A stretch of 64,000 nucleotides of DNA, taken from positions 3,348,001 to 3,412,000 of the forward strand of contig JAGMVK010000002.1 of the NCBI GenBank assembly GCA_020747065.1, written 5' to 3'. The DNA is from Cadophora sp. MPI-SDFR-AT-0126 (lineage: Eukaryota; Ascomycota; Leotiomycetes; Helotiales; Ploettnerulaceae). This document shows, piece by piece, positions 43,777 to 55,300 of the stretch. Below the pieces are notes generated by a model. The model saw nothing but the letters and a program-made list of their open reading frames with translations. It did not search any database and was not told the origin of the DNA. Position numbers and translations under genes: made by a program. The number at the start of each line of letters is the position of its first letter. The stretch's first letter is position 1.

Positions 43777-46063
43777 GGCTCAAGTACCACCGGAACTCTT
43801 CCTCCTGCGATCCTCGACTCGTCGACTCGAAGCTAGTTGAAAAATGCGTCTGCTGCAGTGCGACACAGATGGCGCCTTCAGCCTGACCCAATTCGCTGAG
43901 AACGACATACCGAAATATGCAATACTTTCACACAGATGGGGAGCGGAGGAGGTCACATATAACGATCTATTAGACGGCACGGGCAAGAGCAAGGCCGGCT
44001 ATGGAAAGATACAGTTCTGCGGAAAACAGGCGAGGCGTGACGGCTTGCAATACTTTTGGGTGGACACCTGCTGTATCGATAAATCTAATGCCGTGGAGTA
44101 TCAACACGCGATCAACTCGATGTTTCGCTGGTATCGGGATGCGACTAAGTGCTACGTTTACCTGCTAGACGTTTCGCGCCCTCGTTCCGTTTTGGCCAAC
44201 AATGCCACCGAATCTTGGGAATCGACATTTCGAAAAAGCGAATAGTTCAGACGAGGCTGGACTCTACAAGAGCTTATTGCACCGGCATCAGTTAACTTCT
44301 TCTGCAAAGATCGGGAGCTATTAGGCAATAAGGTCTCCTTAGAACGGCACATCTGCGAAGTGACAGGCATTCCAGCCAGAGCCCTTCGAGGAAGCCGTTT
44401 GTCTGACTTTACGGTTGCTGAGCGATTCTCGTGGACGGAATGTCGTGAGACGACCTATTAAGAAGACAAGGCATATTCACTACTAGGGATTTTTGACGTT
44501 TACATGCCACTCATCTACGGTGAGGGGAAGGACAGGGCGTTGGCGCGACTTCGAGAGGAGATTGATAAGGCTTCCAAAGGTACGTCTTTCTCTTCTGTCA
44601 TAGAAATAGGAAGCTGCTGACTGGATCAGGACATAAGCGCGAGGACTTCTCAGTCACCTTCAGCCTTTCTGATATCTCCGATGTCGAACACTTCGTGGCA
44701 AGGAAGACAGAGCTCATAGAGATACATCAGGCACTTAGTGGTGATGGCTCCCGCCGAGTAGTAGTTCTTCGCGGTCTCGGCGGAATCGGCAAGACGCAGC
44801 TTAGTATTGCATATGCGAAGCGGCATAAGGATAATTACTCGGCAATATTCTGGTTGAATATCAAAGACGAGGATTCTCTGAAGCAGAGCTTTGCTAAGCT
44901 AGCCAAGCAGATATCAAGAGAACACCTATCAGCCATCCGCGTTAGCAACCTAGAGACGAAACAAAACCTTGATGAAGTAGTTGAGTCTGTTAAGTCGTGG
45001 CTGAGTCTGCCTAATAACACGAGATGGCTAATGATCTACGACAACTACGACAACCCTAAACTACCTGGTAAGTCGGATCCCACGGTAGTGGATATCAGAA
45101 AGTTCCTTCCCGAGTCATATTAAGGGTCAATCATCATCACGACGCGGTCATCAGAGGTCAGAATTAGTCGATCTATCCAGATTCAGAAGCTCGGTAATAT
45201 GCATGATAGCCTGGAGATTTTGTTGAACATGTCGAGACGAGAGTGGCTAGTAATGGGTAAGGATATTCTGGATTTAATGTCACTTCTCTAACCTTAACTC
45301 TAGATCCTGATGCTATGGAGCTTGCAAAGGAATTAGATGGACTTCCACTTGCGCTAGCTACTGCTGGAGCATACCTTGATCAAATAACACGGAGTTTCTC
45401 AGACTATCTTCGTTTGTATAAGGAGTCCTGGGCGAGGCTAAAGGAGACAAGTCCTGGGCTGGGCGCGTACGAAGACCGCACGCTTTATTCGACATGGCAA
45501 ATCTCATTTGACAATATCAAACAGCGGAGTCCCCTCTCGGCAGATCTACTTCGCCTCTGGGCGTATTTTGACAACTAAGACCTGTGGTTTGAGCTTCTTC
45601 GACATAGCGACTCTAAGGACCCGGAATGGCTACGAGAGCTCACTAAAGATGAGTTGAGCTTCGATAATGTGATGCGAGTGCTGAGTAACCATGGACTAGT
45701 GGAAGTAGCCACTTCTTCACAACAATGGAGCGAGTCCAGAGGGTATAGCATTCATGGATGTGTACACTCCTGGACTATTCATGCTTTGAACCAAGAGTGG
45801 GATTACGATCTGGCTAGGACAGCTGTGAAGTTTGTGAGAGCACATGTCCCTGGCGAGAAGGATATTCAACTATGGCTAATGGAACGTCGACTTCTCCAAC
45901 ATGCAGCAAGATGCTTATATATGCTTTCGAAGGGCTTAGTAAAAGACGATAAGTTAGCAGATTATTATCACAACCTGGGCATCCTCTACGCCAACTAAGG
46001 CAAGCAAGTCGAGGCCGAGCAGATGTACCAGCGGGCGCTGCAAGGCTACGAGAAGGCATGGGG
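43777..46063 (+). repeat. 2,287-bp tract shared with 53344-55630 in inverted orientation
   Basis: Coordinates of the two copies sum to 99407 throughout, so there is no indel, and every compared piece is identical, including both introns and five nonsense codons. The first mismatch upstream is at 43776 and downstream at 46064; beyond these the copies differ at roughly one base in ten. Confidence 0.9.
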
Positions 46064-47084
46064 CCCGGAGCATATGTCGACGCTCGACACGGTTAACAAC
46101 CTGGGTAGCCTCTATAAAATCCAAGGCAAGTTGGTCGAGGCCGAGCTAATGTACCAGCGGGCGCTGCAAGGCAAGGAGAAGGCATGGGGCCCGGAGCACA
46201 CGTCGACGCTTAACACGGTTAACAACTTAGGTCTCCTCTACAAAGGCCAAGGCAAGCTGGTCGAGGCCGAGCTGATGTACCAGCGGGCGCTACAAGGCAA
46301 GGAGAAGGCATGGGGTCCAGACCACACGTCGACGCTTGACACCGTTAATAACCTGGTAAACCTCTACGTTAACCAAGGCAAGCAAGTCGAGGCCGAGCAG
46401 ATGTACCAGCGGGCGCTGCAAGGCAAGGAGAAGGCATGGGGTCCAGACCACACGTCGACGCTCGACACGGTCAACAACCTAGGGAACCTCTACAAGAGCC
46501 AGGGCAAGCTAGCTAAGGCCGAGCAGATGTTCAAGCGGGCGCTGCGAGGTTACGAGAATGCCTGTGGCCTAGAGCACGCGTTAACGCTTGGCACAATCTA
46601 CAACCTGGGCAACGTCTTCAAGCAACGATGCTATGCGGCTGCCAAGTTCTCAGCCAGTATCGTTGTGCTTGCGTACGTCAAGCAATTAGCCGGTCTGTGC
46701 ATCAAGTTTCCATCCGCAAGACTTGCGCTATTTGATTATGTTGGGCGAGCGTTCGTCTGGATCGGAGACGATACAAATTCTACAGCTGCCTTCGCGCATC
46801 AATTTACTCTAAACTCACCTGCTTACTATGCTTATTGCGATGGCTGTGGTACCAATCTAACTGCCAATACCAGTCGACTCGTTTGTAGGGTATGTGAAGA
46901 TGGTGATCTATGTAGGAGCTGTTTTAATAAACTGGGAAGCAATGGACTTGGAGAGTTTTCTTCTTCGTGTCAAGGCCACAAGTTCCTTGATTTGGGCGGT
47001 GTTAGTATAGGAAGGTCTCCTTCAACCGATGATGCGATATATCGCGTATCAGTCGAGGAGTGGTTGAAGGACATAGCACTATAG
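43844..47084 (+). pseudogene. HET-NB-ARC-TPR NLR with C-terminal ZZ-type zinc finger, nonsense-mutated
   Basis: Exons 43844-44579, 44630-45256 and 45304-47084 give 1,047 codons in one continuous frame. HET: YAILSHRWG, YFWVDTCCIDK, INSMFRWYRDA, RRGWTLQELIAP, EDKAYSLLGIFD. NB-ARC: P-loop GLGGIGKTQ, WLMIYDNYDNP, GSIIITTRSS, GLPLALATAGAYLDQ. About five TPR units of 42 aa (MYQRALQGKEKAWGPDHTST type) follow at 45985-46620. The C-terminus (46600-47084) is unlike E3 and holds a ZZ-like finger, CDGCG...CRVCEDGDLCRSCF...CQGH. Stops: TAG 44243-44245 (in place of Trp), TAA 44459-44461, 45121-45123, 45576-45578 and 45996-45998 (Gln expected). There is no frameshift. By family such proteins are intracellular receptors triggering a HET response; this copy cannot be translated in full. 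Confidence 0.9.
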
Positions 47085-47705
47085 ATAGGAATAGTTAAAG
47101 GAAATTATTTTGTCAAAGATGAGTAACCTTGCAAGCACGCTCAGAAAATCTTGCATGGCTAAACAGGACGGTGAATATGGAAACAGAAGTGCTTGAAAGG
47201 CTTCATTTCACCATTCCACTGAACAGGCCCAACAACTTTACTAAGTAAAGCTTTGGGGGAGGTGTGGGGTCTGTCCCTTCTTGCCGAGAATCGTTAGTTC
47301 CGTCGATTGGAGGTACCGAACCGCGTGGCGGCCCTGCAATTGTTTGCGCGCCACAGCATCCATAAAGCTTAAAAGGGTCTCGGATCAAAAAATATAGATC
47401 TGAAGCTCGGATAAGAACTTCTAAGATATGCCAAGGATAATAAGAACTCGCTAGTATAGCTGTGGCAGAAGGCTCGTTCTGCAGCCTAAAAGGAAGCTTC
47501 TTATAAAACAAGCGAAAGGGCGACGATGCGAAATCAAAATTTTCTTCGGAAGGGGGCCAAATTGTTAACAAATGGCTATATAATGTTTTTGATCGTTTAT
47601 ATTTATAAATCTATAAGTTGGTGTAGAGTTTAAGATGCTCAAAATCAAAGTACCTATGTCTTTTCTCGGCACGCAGGGTTTCTCGGCACGTAGGGAGGGA
47701 CGTTA

Positions 47706-47860
47706 GATGCTATCTGGTAAAAACAAAAGAGACAATATTCAGCAACACAATTTATCTCTTCATCTAGAATATATCGCCAATCCACATCTTCAACAGGGAT
47801 GCTGTTCTCTCGTATAGTTCAGTATACGATCACATCTTCAAGAGTCTCAAATCTTTATAT
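47706..47860. other. Short spacer between E2 and the next gene
   Basis: After E2 the flank begins TAGATGCTATCTGG. No structure is seen other than the 3' end of the following minus-strand gene. Confidence 0.4.
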
Positions 47861-48907
47861 CTAACCACCCCTTAGTAGAAGTCTCTCCTCCTCATCATCT
47901 TCGTCATCTTCGTCATCCGAATCATTATTTTTCTCCTGTATACGCTCAAAATTGTCACCTTTGTACCGCCAAAGACCTGCTCTATCTGTGACGTGGAACC
48001 GCTCGAGTTGACGAATTAGTTGTTCCGACAGGCTTGCGGCATGGAGCTGGTCAAAGAGATCACTCAACTCCTCCTCGTCCTTTTTGTCTAGCGGCTTCTT
48101 CTTGGATTCCCAGTCGTTCATTTTTAATACCAGTTTCTTTCGGGTTTTCTCATCTTCGTCGTCCTCCGAATCTTTCTTGGTCTTTTCTTGCATCTGCTTG
48201 AAGCGGTTGCTATCGGCAGCTTTGACCGAAGCTATTTCAAAGGAAGTTCTGCGGCGCATCCAAAGCAGGCTGTCGCTGATAAAGTCGCACCCGTCCTGAT
48301 ATTCTTTCGATGGCTCGGAAACAGAAGCAATTTGAAGAGAACAAATGTTTGCAATAATAAATGCAGCCTCTTTGAAGCTATTGGCCTCCTCTAGCAAACG
48401 CCCGAGCGGATCCTTTAATGGTAGCACATGAGCTATGCCAGACCCCTTAGGCCAGGGTTTGCTCCTAGCGTTGTCCTCATCGTCCTCCTCAATTTCGAGC
48501 ACCTCAGTAGTTGTATTACCTTCCCAGCCGTACCGGAGAGCATAAACATCGAGCTTGCATTTGCCAGTTTTGTCCTTGTATTCTTCGTTAATACGAGAAC
48601 AAGCCCGAGCTAGATCGTGAAGAGCAACGAGACTCAAAAGCATTCTTGCTTTAGTTTCCCGTGCCACAGACCGTTCTTGCCGCATTTGTTCCTTTACCGG
48701 TAAAGAATAGTCAAGTCTCTTATAAAGACCACTTTCATATTCGTTTCGTAAGATACGCCAACTCTCAAGGAATAGTTTGGCACTTTTCGTTAGTTCTGGT
48801 TTGTGGTATGCCGTTACTGCTTGATCTAGCTTAGCTCGTGCGCTCGTTACTACATCGAGATTGCTGAAAGTTTGGTTGAAAGCAAGAGCTTGTGAGACCA
48901 GCGGCAT
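47861..48907 (-). CDS. Uncharacterised charged protein with acidic C-terminal tract
   Basis: Intact single-exon gene of 348 aa. It is soluble and mostly helical by composition, with no signal peptide or membrane segment. The middle and C-terminal parts have highly charged stretches (EDDEDEKTRKK, WESKKKPLDKKDEEEL), and the end is Asp/Glu-rich (DSDDEDDEDDEEERLLLRGG). I do not recognise a domain. It sits in single-copy DNA between E2 and E3. The clean frame and length argue for a real gene. Confidence 0.6.
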   Translation of the reverse strand: MPLVSQALAFNQTFSNLDVVTSARAKLDQAVTAYHKPELTKSAKLFLESWRILRNEYESGLYKRLDYSLPVKEQMRQERSVARETKARMLLSLVALHDLARACSRINEEYKDKTGKCKLDVYALRYGWEGNTTTEVLEIEEDDEDNARSKPWPKGSGIAHVLPLKDPLGRLLEEANSFKEAAFIIANICSLQIASVSEPSKEYQDGCDFISDSLLWMRRRTSFEIASVKAADSNRFKQMQEKTKKDSEDDEDEKTRKKLVLKMNDWESKKKPLDKKDEEELSDLFDQLHAASLSEQLIRQLERFHVTDRAGLWRYKGDNFERIQEKNNDSDDEDDEDDEEERLLLRGG

Positions 48908-49688
48908 GGCTCAGTCATATATAGAAAGTGTAGGATGCCTTGATTCGCTGGAGGCTGAGTGTCAAAGGTTGCCTTGATGTATTCTGGATCAGGGACGATC
49001 AAGTGAGGGCTTGGCATGAATAATTAATGAATTATTTAACGGCCTGGGATCTTTGAGACTTAATAATGTAAGGAGTAAGAATGGCCTTTTAATGTACAGT
49101 ACAGTATCTGTACTTGTGACCCAACTTTCATATCTGGATTGAGAGGTTCAGAAGTGGAGCCTGGTCTGGACGTCGAGCAGCTGTATAGGAGGGCTAGAAA
49201 TGGACCTGAATTCTGAAACTGCTTCAGTAAGTTACTACCCCTTCCGGCTTGGTGGCTCGAAGGGCTCTCAAACTCCCTGATAAGCAATATATGGCCGGTT
49301 GTACAGTAAGTACTGCACTGACGTAAGTGACTCGGCTATTTTCAGCAGGTCCACGTCTTCGCATAATTTGGAGCAGGGGTGCACAGCCACAAGTGCTCGC
49401 TAAAAATAATATGGAAATAATCAAGTAAACAATGACAACCATTTCACCTTTTACTGTACCTGGAGGTAGCGTCACGTAATTAAATTAAGGTGGCTTTATG
49501 ATGGCTCTATAATACCCCTTAGAAGGTCCTATTAGCCCAGGAAATCTTGTATAGATAGAGCCTTAAGCTCCTCTATAGTCGTACTGTAACTCATATAATT
49601 TAAGAATCGTTTTTGTAGAGTCAGAATTTGGAACCCCGTCCCAGTAATCAGAAGCCCATAATTGGCATATGTATATAACTTAAAGAAA
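48908..49688. other. Intergenic with one dispersed repeat
   Basis: Apart from the repeat at 49372-49458, only short frames. It contains the presumed promoter of the gene ending at 47861 and the 3' region of the PAQR gene. Confidence 0.4.
49372..49458 (+). repeat. Dispersed ~90-bp repeat
   Basis: It runs from CAGGGGTGCACAGCCACAAG to CACCTTTTACTGTA. Both ends match 16274-16367; the middle is diverged. Confidence 0.6.
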
Positions 49689-50692
49689 CTAGCAAGTAAG
49701 ATTTGCGTGAGCATAGCAGAAGGCATCCAGATACCCTATCAACTGGACCACAGCGGCGCATACCACTAGGATATGAAAGATCGAATGGGAGCCCCATAAG
49801 TCAAATCTACCAGGATATCGACTTTCGGGAAACCTGATCTTAGAGCCACATGTTTTAGAGTCAATTTCTCTCTTATGTACGAAACTAAGAAACTTACTAT
49901 ATAAAACGAAGTCCCAGATAGAAGACAGCCTGCTTTTGCTAGAGTATAGGGAAAAGCTTTTCTCATCATCTGCGATATGTCGAACACACTAAGTCCATGG
50001 ATTAAGGGTGTAAAACCGGACAAGGCAGTCGCCACGAGCACTAATGCTCGGAAAGAGCGATACTTTGTCCCCTGGAACTTGGGATGCATTGTAATAAAGA
50101 TAGTCAACGTCCCGAAAACTCCAATCTATCAGCCAAGGAAGAAGAGTATTAGACTCAAGTACTAGGTCTGAAATGAGGAAAAATAAAACTGTGTACATGG
50201 AGATTAACTAACGATAGACCAGTAGATATTGCGTGGCAAAGGTTCACACCAGAAAACTATATATATTCCTAAGATAAGGTCGCCTAGTATAAAGATAACT
50301 ACACCTAGTATATCTAGTCGCAGGCAGAAATGTTCTACGTATTGGGAGTGGTTCGCTAAGGTATGGTATGTTACCGACAGCGATAGGCACGTGGTGGCAG
50401 CCAACATAAAGATAGAAAAAGTAATTAAATCGGCGCTAGTAACCCCGGAGTATCGGTTAGTAAGGTACTGCTGGATGTAACATTCGCCGAACAGGAAGAA
50501 AACAGCCGGAATAAGGTGGGAATAGATGTTGACCGACTCGTTGTGGATATACAACCAACTGCAGAACGAAGCGTAAGCCGAGCCTGAGATAGGCCGATAT
50601 CCACGGAGGATCCACTGGTTGGATTCACGTCGGAACCATTCCGGCATCTCATCGAACGAGAGAAGAACTCGGAGGCGAGAAGCGGGCGCCAT
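49689..50692 (-). CDS. PAQR / haemolysin III-type seven-helix membrane protein (ADIPOR/Izh-like)
   Basis: Exons 50692-50213, 50125-49898 and 49838-49689 give 285 aa. The introns 50212-50126 (GTTAGT...CTGATAG) and 49897-49839 (GTAAGT...CTAAG) keep the frame. The start at 50692 is chosen because the upstream extension to 50794 has no family similarity. Hallmarks are RRESNQWILRGYRP and WLYIHNESVNIYSHLIPA before helix 1, SVTYHTLANH (Ser-x3-His), LDILGVV, then KYRSFRALVLVATALSGFTPLIHG, AGCLLSGTSFYI, RFPESRYPGRFDLWGSHSIF and a final HxxxH. These are the zinc ligands of the family. Yeast relatives (Izh) act in sterol and zinc homeostasis, and fungal proteins of this type may sense osmotin-like ligands. 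No defects are seen. Confidence 0.88.
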
Positions 50693-50794
50693 TCGCTGTT
50701 GTTCCTGATGATAATGTAATGTGGGGAGGCCGGACTTTGAGAGTAAGTGGAAATGCAAGAAGAAGAGGTTTCCATCTTCCTTTGTTTCAGGCAC

Positions 50795-51040
50795 TATGGA
50801 GGTTGGGCATTTCGGACAGCTGTCTCTTCAAACGGCTTTTCCTGGACCGCGCGCACGCTGCATGAGGCCTCTGTGGCTGTTTGGTTGGTATCAAACTCGC
50901 CTTTCGGCGAGGCGGTGATTAAAATATTCTGTGCGGCATTCAATTATGGCGGCATGTTTGCTGATAAAAATGGATGACAGGAAAGAAGGGGAGGAGAGGA
51001 GTGACGGAGGAAAATAGTGGATACTCCAGGTTCATCTGGT
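50795..51040. other. Spacer
   Basis: Short region upstream of the PAQR gene, presumably its promoter. No other feature is seen. Confidence 0.4.
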
Positions 51041-51105
51041 GCGGGGTGCGCAGCCAAAAGTGACCTCGCTAGAGATAAGTTAATTAAGTAAACAACAACG
51101 ACACC
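51041..51105 (+). repeat. Dispersed ~90-bp repeat, cut by E3
   Basis: GGGGTGCGCAGCCAAAAGTG...CAACGACACC matches the left two-thirds of the repeat at 16274 and 49372. It stops at the TA where E3 begins, so E3 inserted into a pre-existing copy or the copy was already truncated there. Confidence 0.5.
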
Positions 51106-51133
51106 TAACGTCCCTCCCTGCGTGCCGAGAAAC

Positions 51134-51244
51134 TGTTGGATACGCAACCCAGGTCTCTTAGTCATAGTCACGTGCCCACAGGTATATATACCTGTGGAGG
51201 TAGCCTAGCTCCTTTCAATCTAAGCATGCTACTTCAAAACAACT
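51134..51244 (+). mobile_element. 111-bp solo LTR inside the E3 terminal module
   Basis: It starts TGTTGGATACGC and ends ACAACT, so its ends are nearly inverted (TGTTG...CAACt). The 5-bp flanks are GAAAC (51129-51133) and GAAAT (51245-51249), a target duplication with one later change. It splits the first CCCTGCGTGCCGAGAAA copy from the second. It contains a palindromic CACAGGTATATATACCTGTG, typical of small Copia-like LTRs. Confidence 0.7.
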
Positions 51245-52388
51245 GAAATCCCCTGCGTGCCGAGAAAAGCAATAGGTACTTTGACTTTAAGCATTTCAAA
51301 ATCTACACCAGCTTATGCATTTATAAAAATAGAAGATTAATTCTATTATATAACTATTGACTAACAATTTAACCCCTTCCAAAGAAAATTTTGTATTTAC
51401 ATCGTCGCCCTTTCGCCTGATTTATGAGAAGCCTCTCTTTAGGCTTTCGTACGAGTCCTCTGCCACAGCTTTACTAAGGAGCTCTTATTATCCTTTACAT
51501 GTCTTAAAAATTCTTATCTAACCTTTAGGTCTTTATCTTTTTTTGTTTAAGACCTTCATAAGCGTTGTGGCTGCTGTAGTGCGCAAACAATTGCATGGCC
51601 GCCACGAGGTTCGGTACTTTTGATCAACGGAACTAACGATTCTCGGCTAGAAGAGACGGACCCCGCATTTCCCGCAAAGCTTTTATAATTCCGCTTATAT
51701 AGTCAACAGGCAAGCTTGTGGCTCTTGACGTAAGGCCTTCACTGTCAGTAATAATTCTGGGTCAACAGCATTGTTCGCACAGCTCTTCCTAGTAAGATCT
51801 CAATGTACTATGTTTGCAGAACCCTAAACTCAACTGTCATAGCTTCATCAAGTACACTGACCCAGATGCTGATAACAGAGGCACGCAACGCCGCGAACGT
51901 TGTTGACGTTACTAACTTACCTCCTTATTAACCTAACCACTCTCTTCGACCAAATTACTTTAGAAGCAGCGATATCGACACGCATTTCGCAAACCTTTAT
52001 AGCGCCCATCAGCGGGCACTGTTTGCAGAGGATAACTGCCACAAATGCCAGAAGCAACAAGCTCTGCGAGTCCAATTCCTAGCTGCATCTCCTTGAGATG
52101 GAGGTGTACAGCGCGCATTTATGGATACAGACGCAGACACACACACGGACAGAACGTCACGATCTGCCCAGAGTAGAAAGCGGAACAAATAGGAAGATAA
52201 AAATCGAACCTGCGGAGTCCTTCTACAACAGAATAATGTCACAATAGGAACAAGGAGGGTTTGGGGGCATGAATATCCAGGCGAGATATGCTATCTAAGA
52301 CACTTGTTTGCAAGATCATTAACTTATCAAGGTTATGAAAAAATATATATATACATTAAACTACCAGATACATGATTAAAGACTTAAC

Positions 52389-55300
52389 TTACCTGAACCT
52401 AAATTTGATTTTTTTTAGTAGCCTGTTGCGCTTTGACTCTTGGGAAGTTCCTAGATGCGACGGCCCCTCTGCAGATTGTTCATGTGGCTCTTCCTCTGGT
52501 AGGGCCGTGTTGTCCATCCTTTCATCTAAAATACGAAGTCTGTCCCGCAAGCCTCGAGAATTTGGATGGTCAGGCCCAACTACTTCGTCAAACCCAACTG
52601 AAGCCTTTGAATACATGATCCTAGCCTTTGCAAAATCATCTTTATCTTCTAGGAGAGAGCCGAGATTCCAGATTGTGTTTAGGGCTGGGATATAAGTTGC
52701 AGCATTGTCTGCACCAAGTGCCTTCTCGTAGCCTTGCAGGGCCCGCTGGTACATCTGCTCGGCCTCGACCAGCTTGCCTTGGTTGACGTAGAGGTTCCCT
52801 AGGTTGTTGACCGTGTTGAGCGTCGATGTGTGGTCTGGACCCCATGCCTTCTCGTAGCCTTGCAGGGCCCGCTGGTACATCAGCTCGGCCTCGACTAGCT
52901 TGCCTTAGTTGTTGTAGAGGAGACCTAGGTTGTTGACCGTGTTGAGCGTCGACGCGTGGTCTGGACCCCATGCCTTCTCGTAGCCTTGTAGCGCCCGCTG
53001 GTACATCTGCTCGGCCTCGACCAGCCTGCCTTGGTCGGCGCAGAGATTCCCCAGGTTGTTGACCGTGTCGAGCGTCGACGTGTGGTCTGGACCCCATGCC
53101 TTCTCCTTGCCTTGCAGCGCCCGCTGGTACATATGCTCGGCCTCGACCAACTTGCCTTAGTCGGCGTAGAGGAGACCCAAGTTATTAACCGTGGCGAGCG
53201 TCGATGTGTGCTCCGGGCCCCATGCCTTCTCGTAGCCTTATAGCGCCCACTGGTACATCAGTTCAGCCTCGACCAGCTTACCTTGGTTTTTGTAGAGGAG
53301 ACCTAGGTTGTTGGCCGTGTTGAGTATCGACGTGTGCTCTGGACCCCATGCCTTCTCGTAGCCTTGCAGCGCCCGCTGGTACATCTGCTCGGCCTCGACT
53401 TGCTTGCCTTAGTTGGCGTAGAGGATGCCCAGGTTGTGATAATAATCTGCTAACTTATCGTCTTTTACTAAGCCCTTCGAAAGCATATATAAGCATCTTG
53501 CTGCATGTTGGAGAAGTCGACGTTCCATTAGCCATAGTTGAATATCCTTCTCGCCAGGGACATGTGCTCTCACAAACTTCACAGCTGTCCTAGCCAGATC
53601 GTAATCCCACTCTTGGTTCAAAGCATGAATAGTCCAGGAGTGTACACATCCATGAATGCTATACCCTCTGGACTCGCTCCATTGTTGTGAAGAAGTGGCT
53701 ACTTCCACTAGTCCATGGTTACTCAGCACTCGCATCACATTATCGAAGCTCAACTCATCTTTAGTGAGCTCTCGTAGCCATTCCGGGTCCTTAGAGTCGC
53801 TATGTCGAAGAAGCTCAAACCACAGGTCTTAGTTGTCAAAATACGCCCAGAGGCGAAGTAGATCTGCCGAGAGGGGACTCCGCTGTTTGATATTGTCAAA
53901 TGAGATTTGCCATGTCGAATAAAGCGTGCGGTCTTCGTACGCGCCCAGCCCAGGACTTGTCTCCTTTAGCCTCGCCCAGGACTCCTTATACAAACGAAGA
54001 TAGTCTGAGAAACTCCGTGTTATTTGATCAAGGTATGCTCCAGCAGTAGCTAGCGCAAGTGGAAGTCCATCTAATTCCTTTGCAAGCTCCATAGCATCAG
54101 GATCTAGAGTTAAGGTTAGAGAAGTGACATTAAATCCAGAATATCCTTACCCATTACTAGCCACTCTCGTCTCGACATGTTCAACAAAATCTCCAGGCTA
54201 TCATGCATATTACCGAGCTTCTGAATCTGGATAGATCGACTAATTCTGACCTCTGATGACCGCGTCGTGATGATGATTGACCCTTAATATGACTCGGGAA
54301 GGAACTTTCTGATATCCACTACCGTGGGATCCGACTTACCAGGTAGTTTAGGGTTGTCGTAGTTGTCGTAGATCATTAGCCATCTCGTGTTATTAGGCAG
54401 ACTCAGCCACGACTTAACAGACTCAACTACTTCATCAAGGTTTTGTTTCGTCTCTAGGTTGCTAACGCGGATGGCTGATAGGTGTTCTCTTGATATCTGC
54501 TTGGCTAGCTTAGCAAAGCTCTGCTTCAGAGAATCCTCGTCTTTGATATTCAACCAGAATATTGCCGAGTAATTATCCTTATGCCGCTTCGCATATGCAA
54601 TACTAAGCTGCGTCTTGCCGATTCCGCCGAGACCGCGAAGAACTACTACTCGGCGGGAGCCATCACCACTAAGTGCCTGATGTATCTCTATGAGCTCTGT
54701 CTTCCTTGCCACGAAGTGTTCGACATCGGAGATATCAGAAAGGCTGAAGGTGACTGAGAAGTCCTCGCGCTTATGTCCTGATCCAGTCAGCAGCTTCCTA
54801 TTTCTATGACAGAAGAGAAAGACGTACCTTTGGAAGCCTTATCAATCTCCTCTCGAAGTCGCGCCAACGCCCTGTCCTTCCCCTCACCGTAGATGAGTGG
54901 CATGTAAACGTCAAAAATCCCTAGTAGTGAATATGCCTTGTCTTCTTAATAGGTCGTCTCACGACATTCCGTCCACGAGAATCGCTCAGCAACCGTAAAG
55001 TCAGACAAACGGCTTCCTCGAAGGGCTCTGGCTGGAATGCCTGTCACTTCGCAGATGTGCCGTTCTAAGGAGACCTTATTGCCTAATAGCTCCCGATCTT
55101 TGCAGAAGAAGTTAACTGATGCCGGTGCAATAAGCTCTTGTAGAGTCCAGCCTCGTCTGAACTATTCGCTTTTTCGAAATGTCGATTCCCAAGATTCGGT
55201 GGCATTGTTGGCCAAAACGGAACGAGGGCGCGAAACGTCTAGCAGGTAAACGTAGCACTTAGTCGCATCCCGATACCAGCGAAACATCGAGTTGATCGCG

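Larger units (their letters stand above)
42990..47703. mobile_element. TIR element E2, carries HET-NB-ARC-TPR-ZZ
   Basis: Both ends are complete: ACGTCCCTCCCTACG at 42990 and ...GTAGGGAGGGACGT at 47703, flanked by TA (42988-42989, 47704-47705), total 4,714 bp. The two arms are about 450-490 bp long and inverted copies of each other, with shared boxes (GGTACCGAACCGCGTGGCGG, GAAGGGG-CAAATTG, TTATATTTATAAAT, AAAGTACCTA). It is inserted in the right arm of E1. The gene reads left to right; about 400 bp between the left arm and the start form the leader shared with E1 and E3. Confidence 0.92.

Noticed and set aside
44243..44245. A-to-I RNA editing restoring Trp at the TAG
   Set aside because: UAG to UGG editing is known in some ascomycetes, but it could not repair the four downstream UAA codons to Gln, so it would not rescue this gene.
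42983..47710. GATGC as a 5-bp target duplication of E2
   Set aside because: GATGC does occur just outside TA on both sides, but no other family member shows a duplication beyond TA; taken as chance.
52642..53097. Arg/Gly-rich minus-strand frame across the E3 TPR region
   Set aside because: It is an out-of-frame reading of the TPR repeats; the true frame carries the MYQRALQGYEKAWGPDH-type motif.
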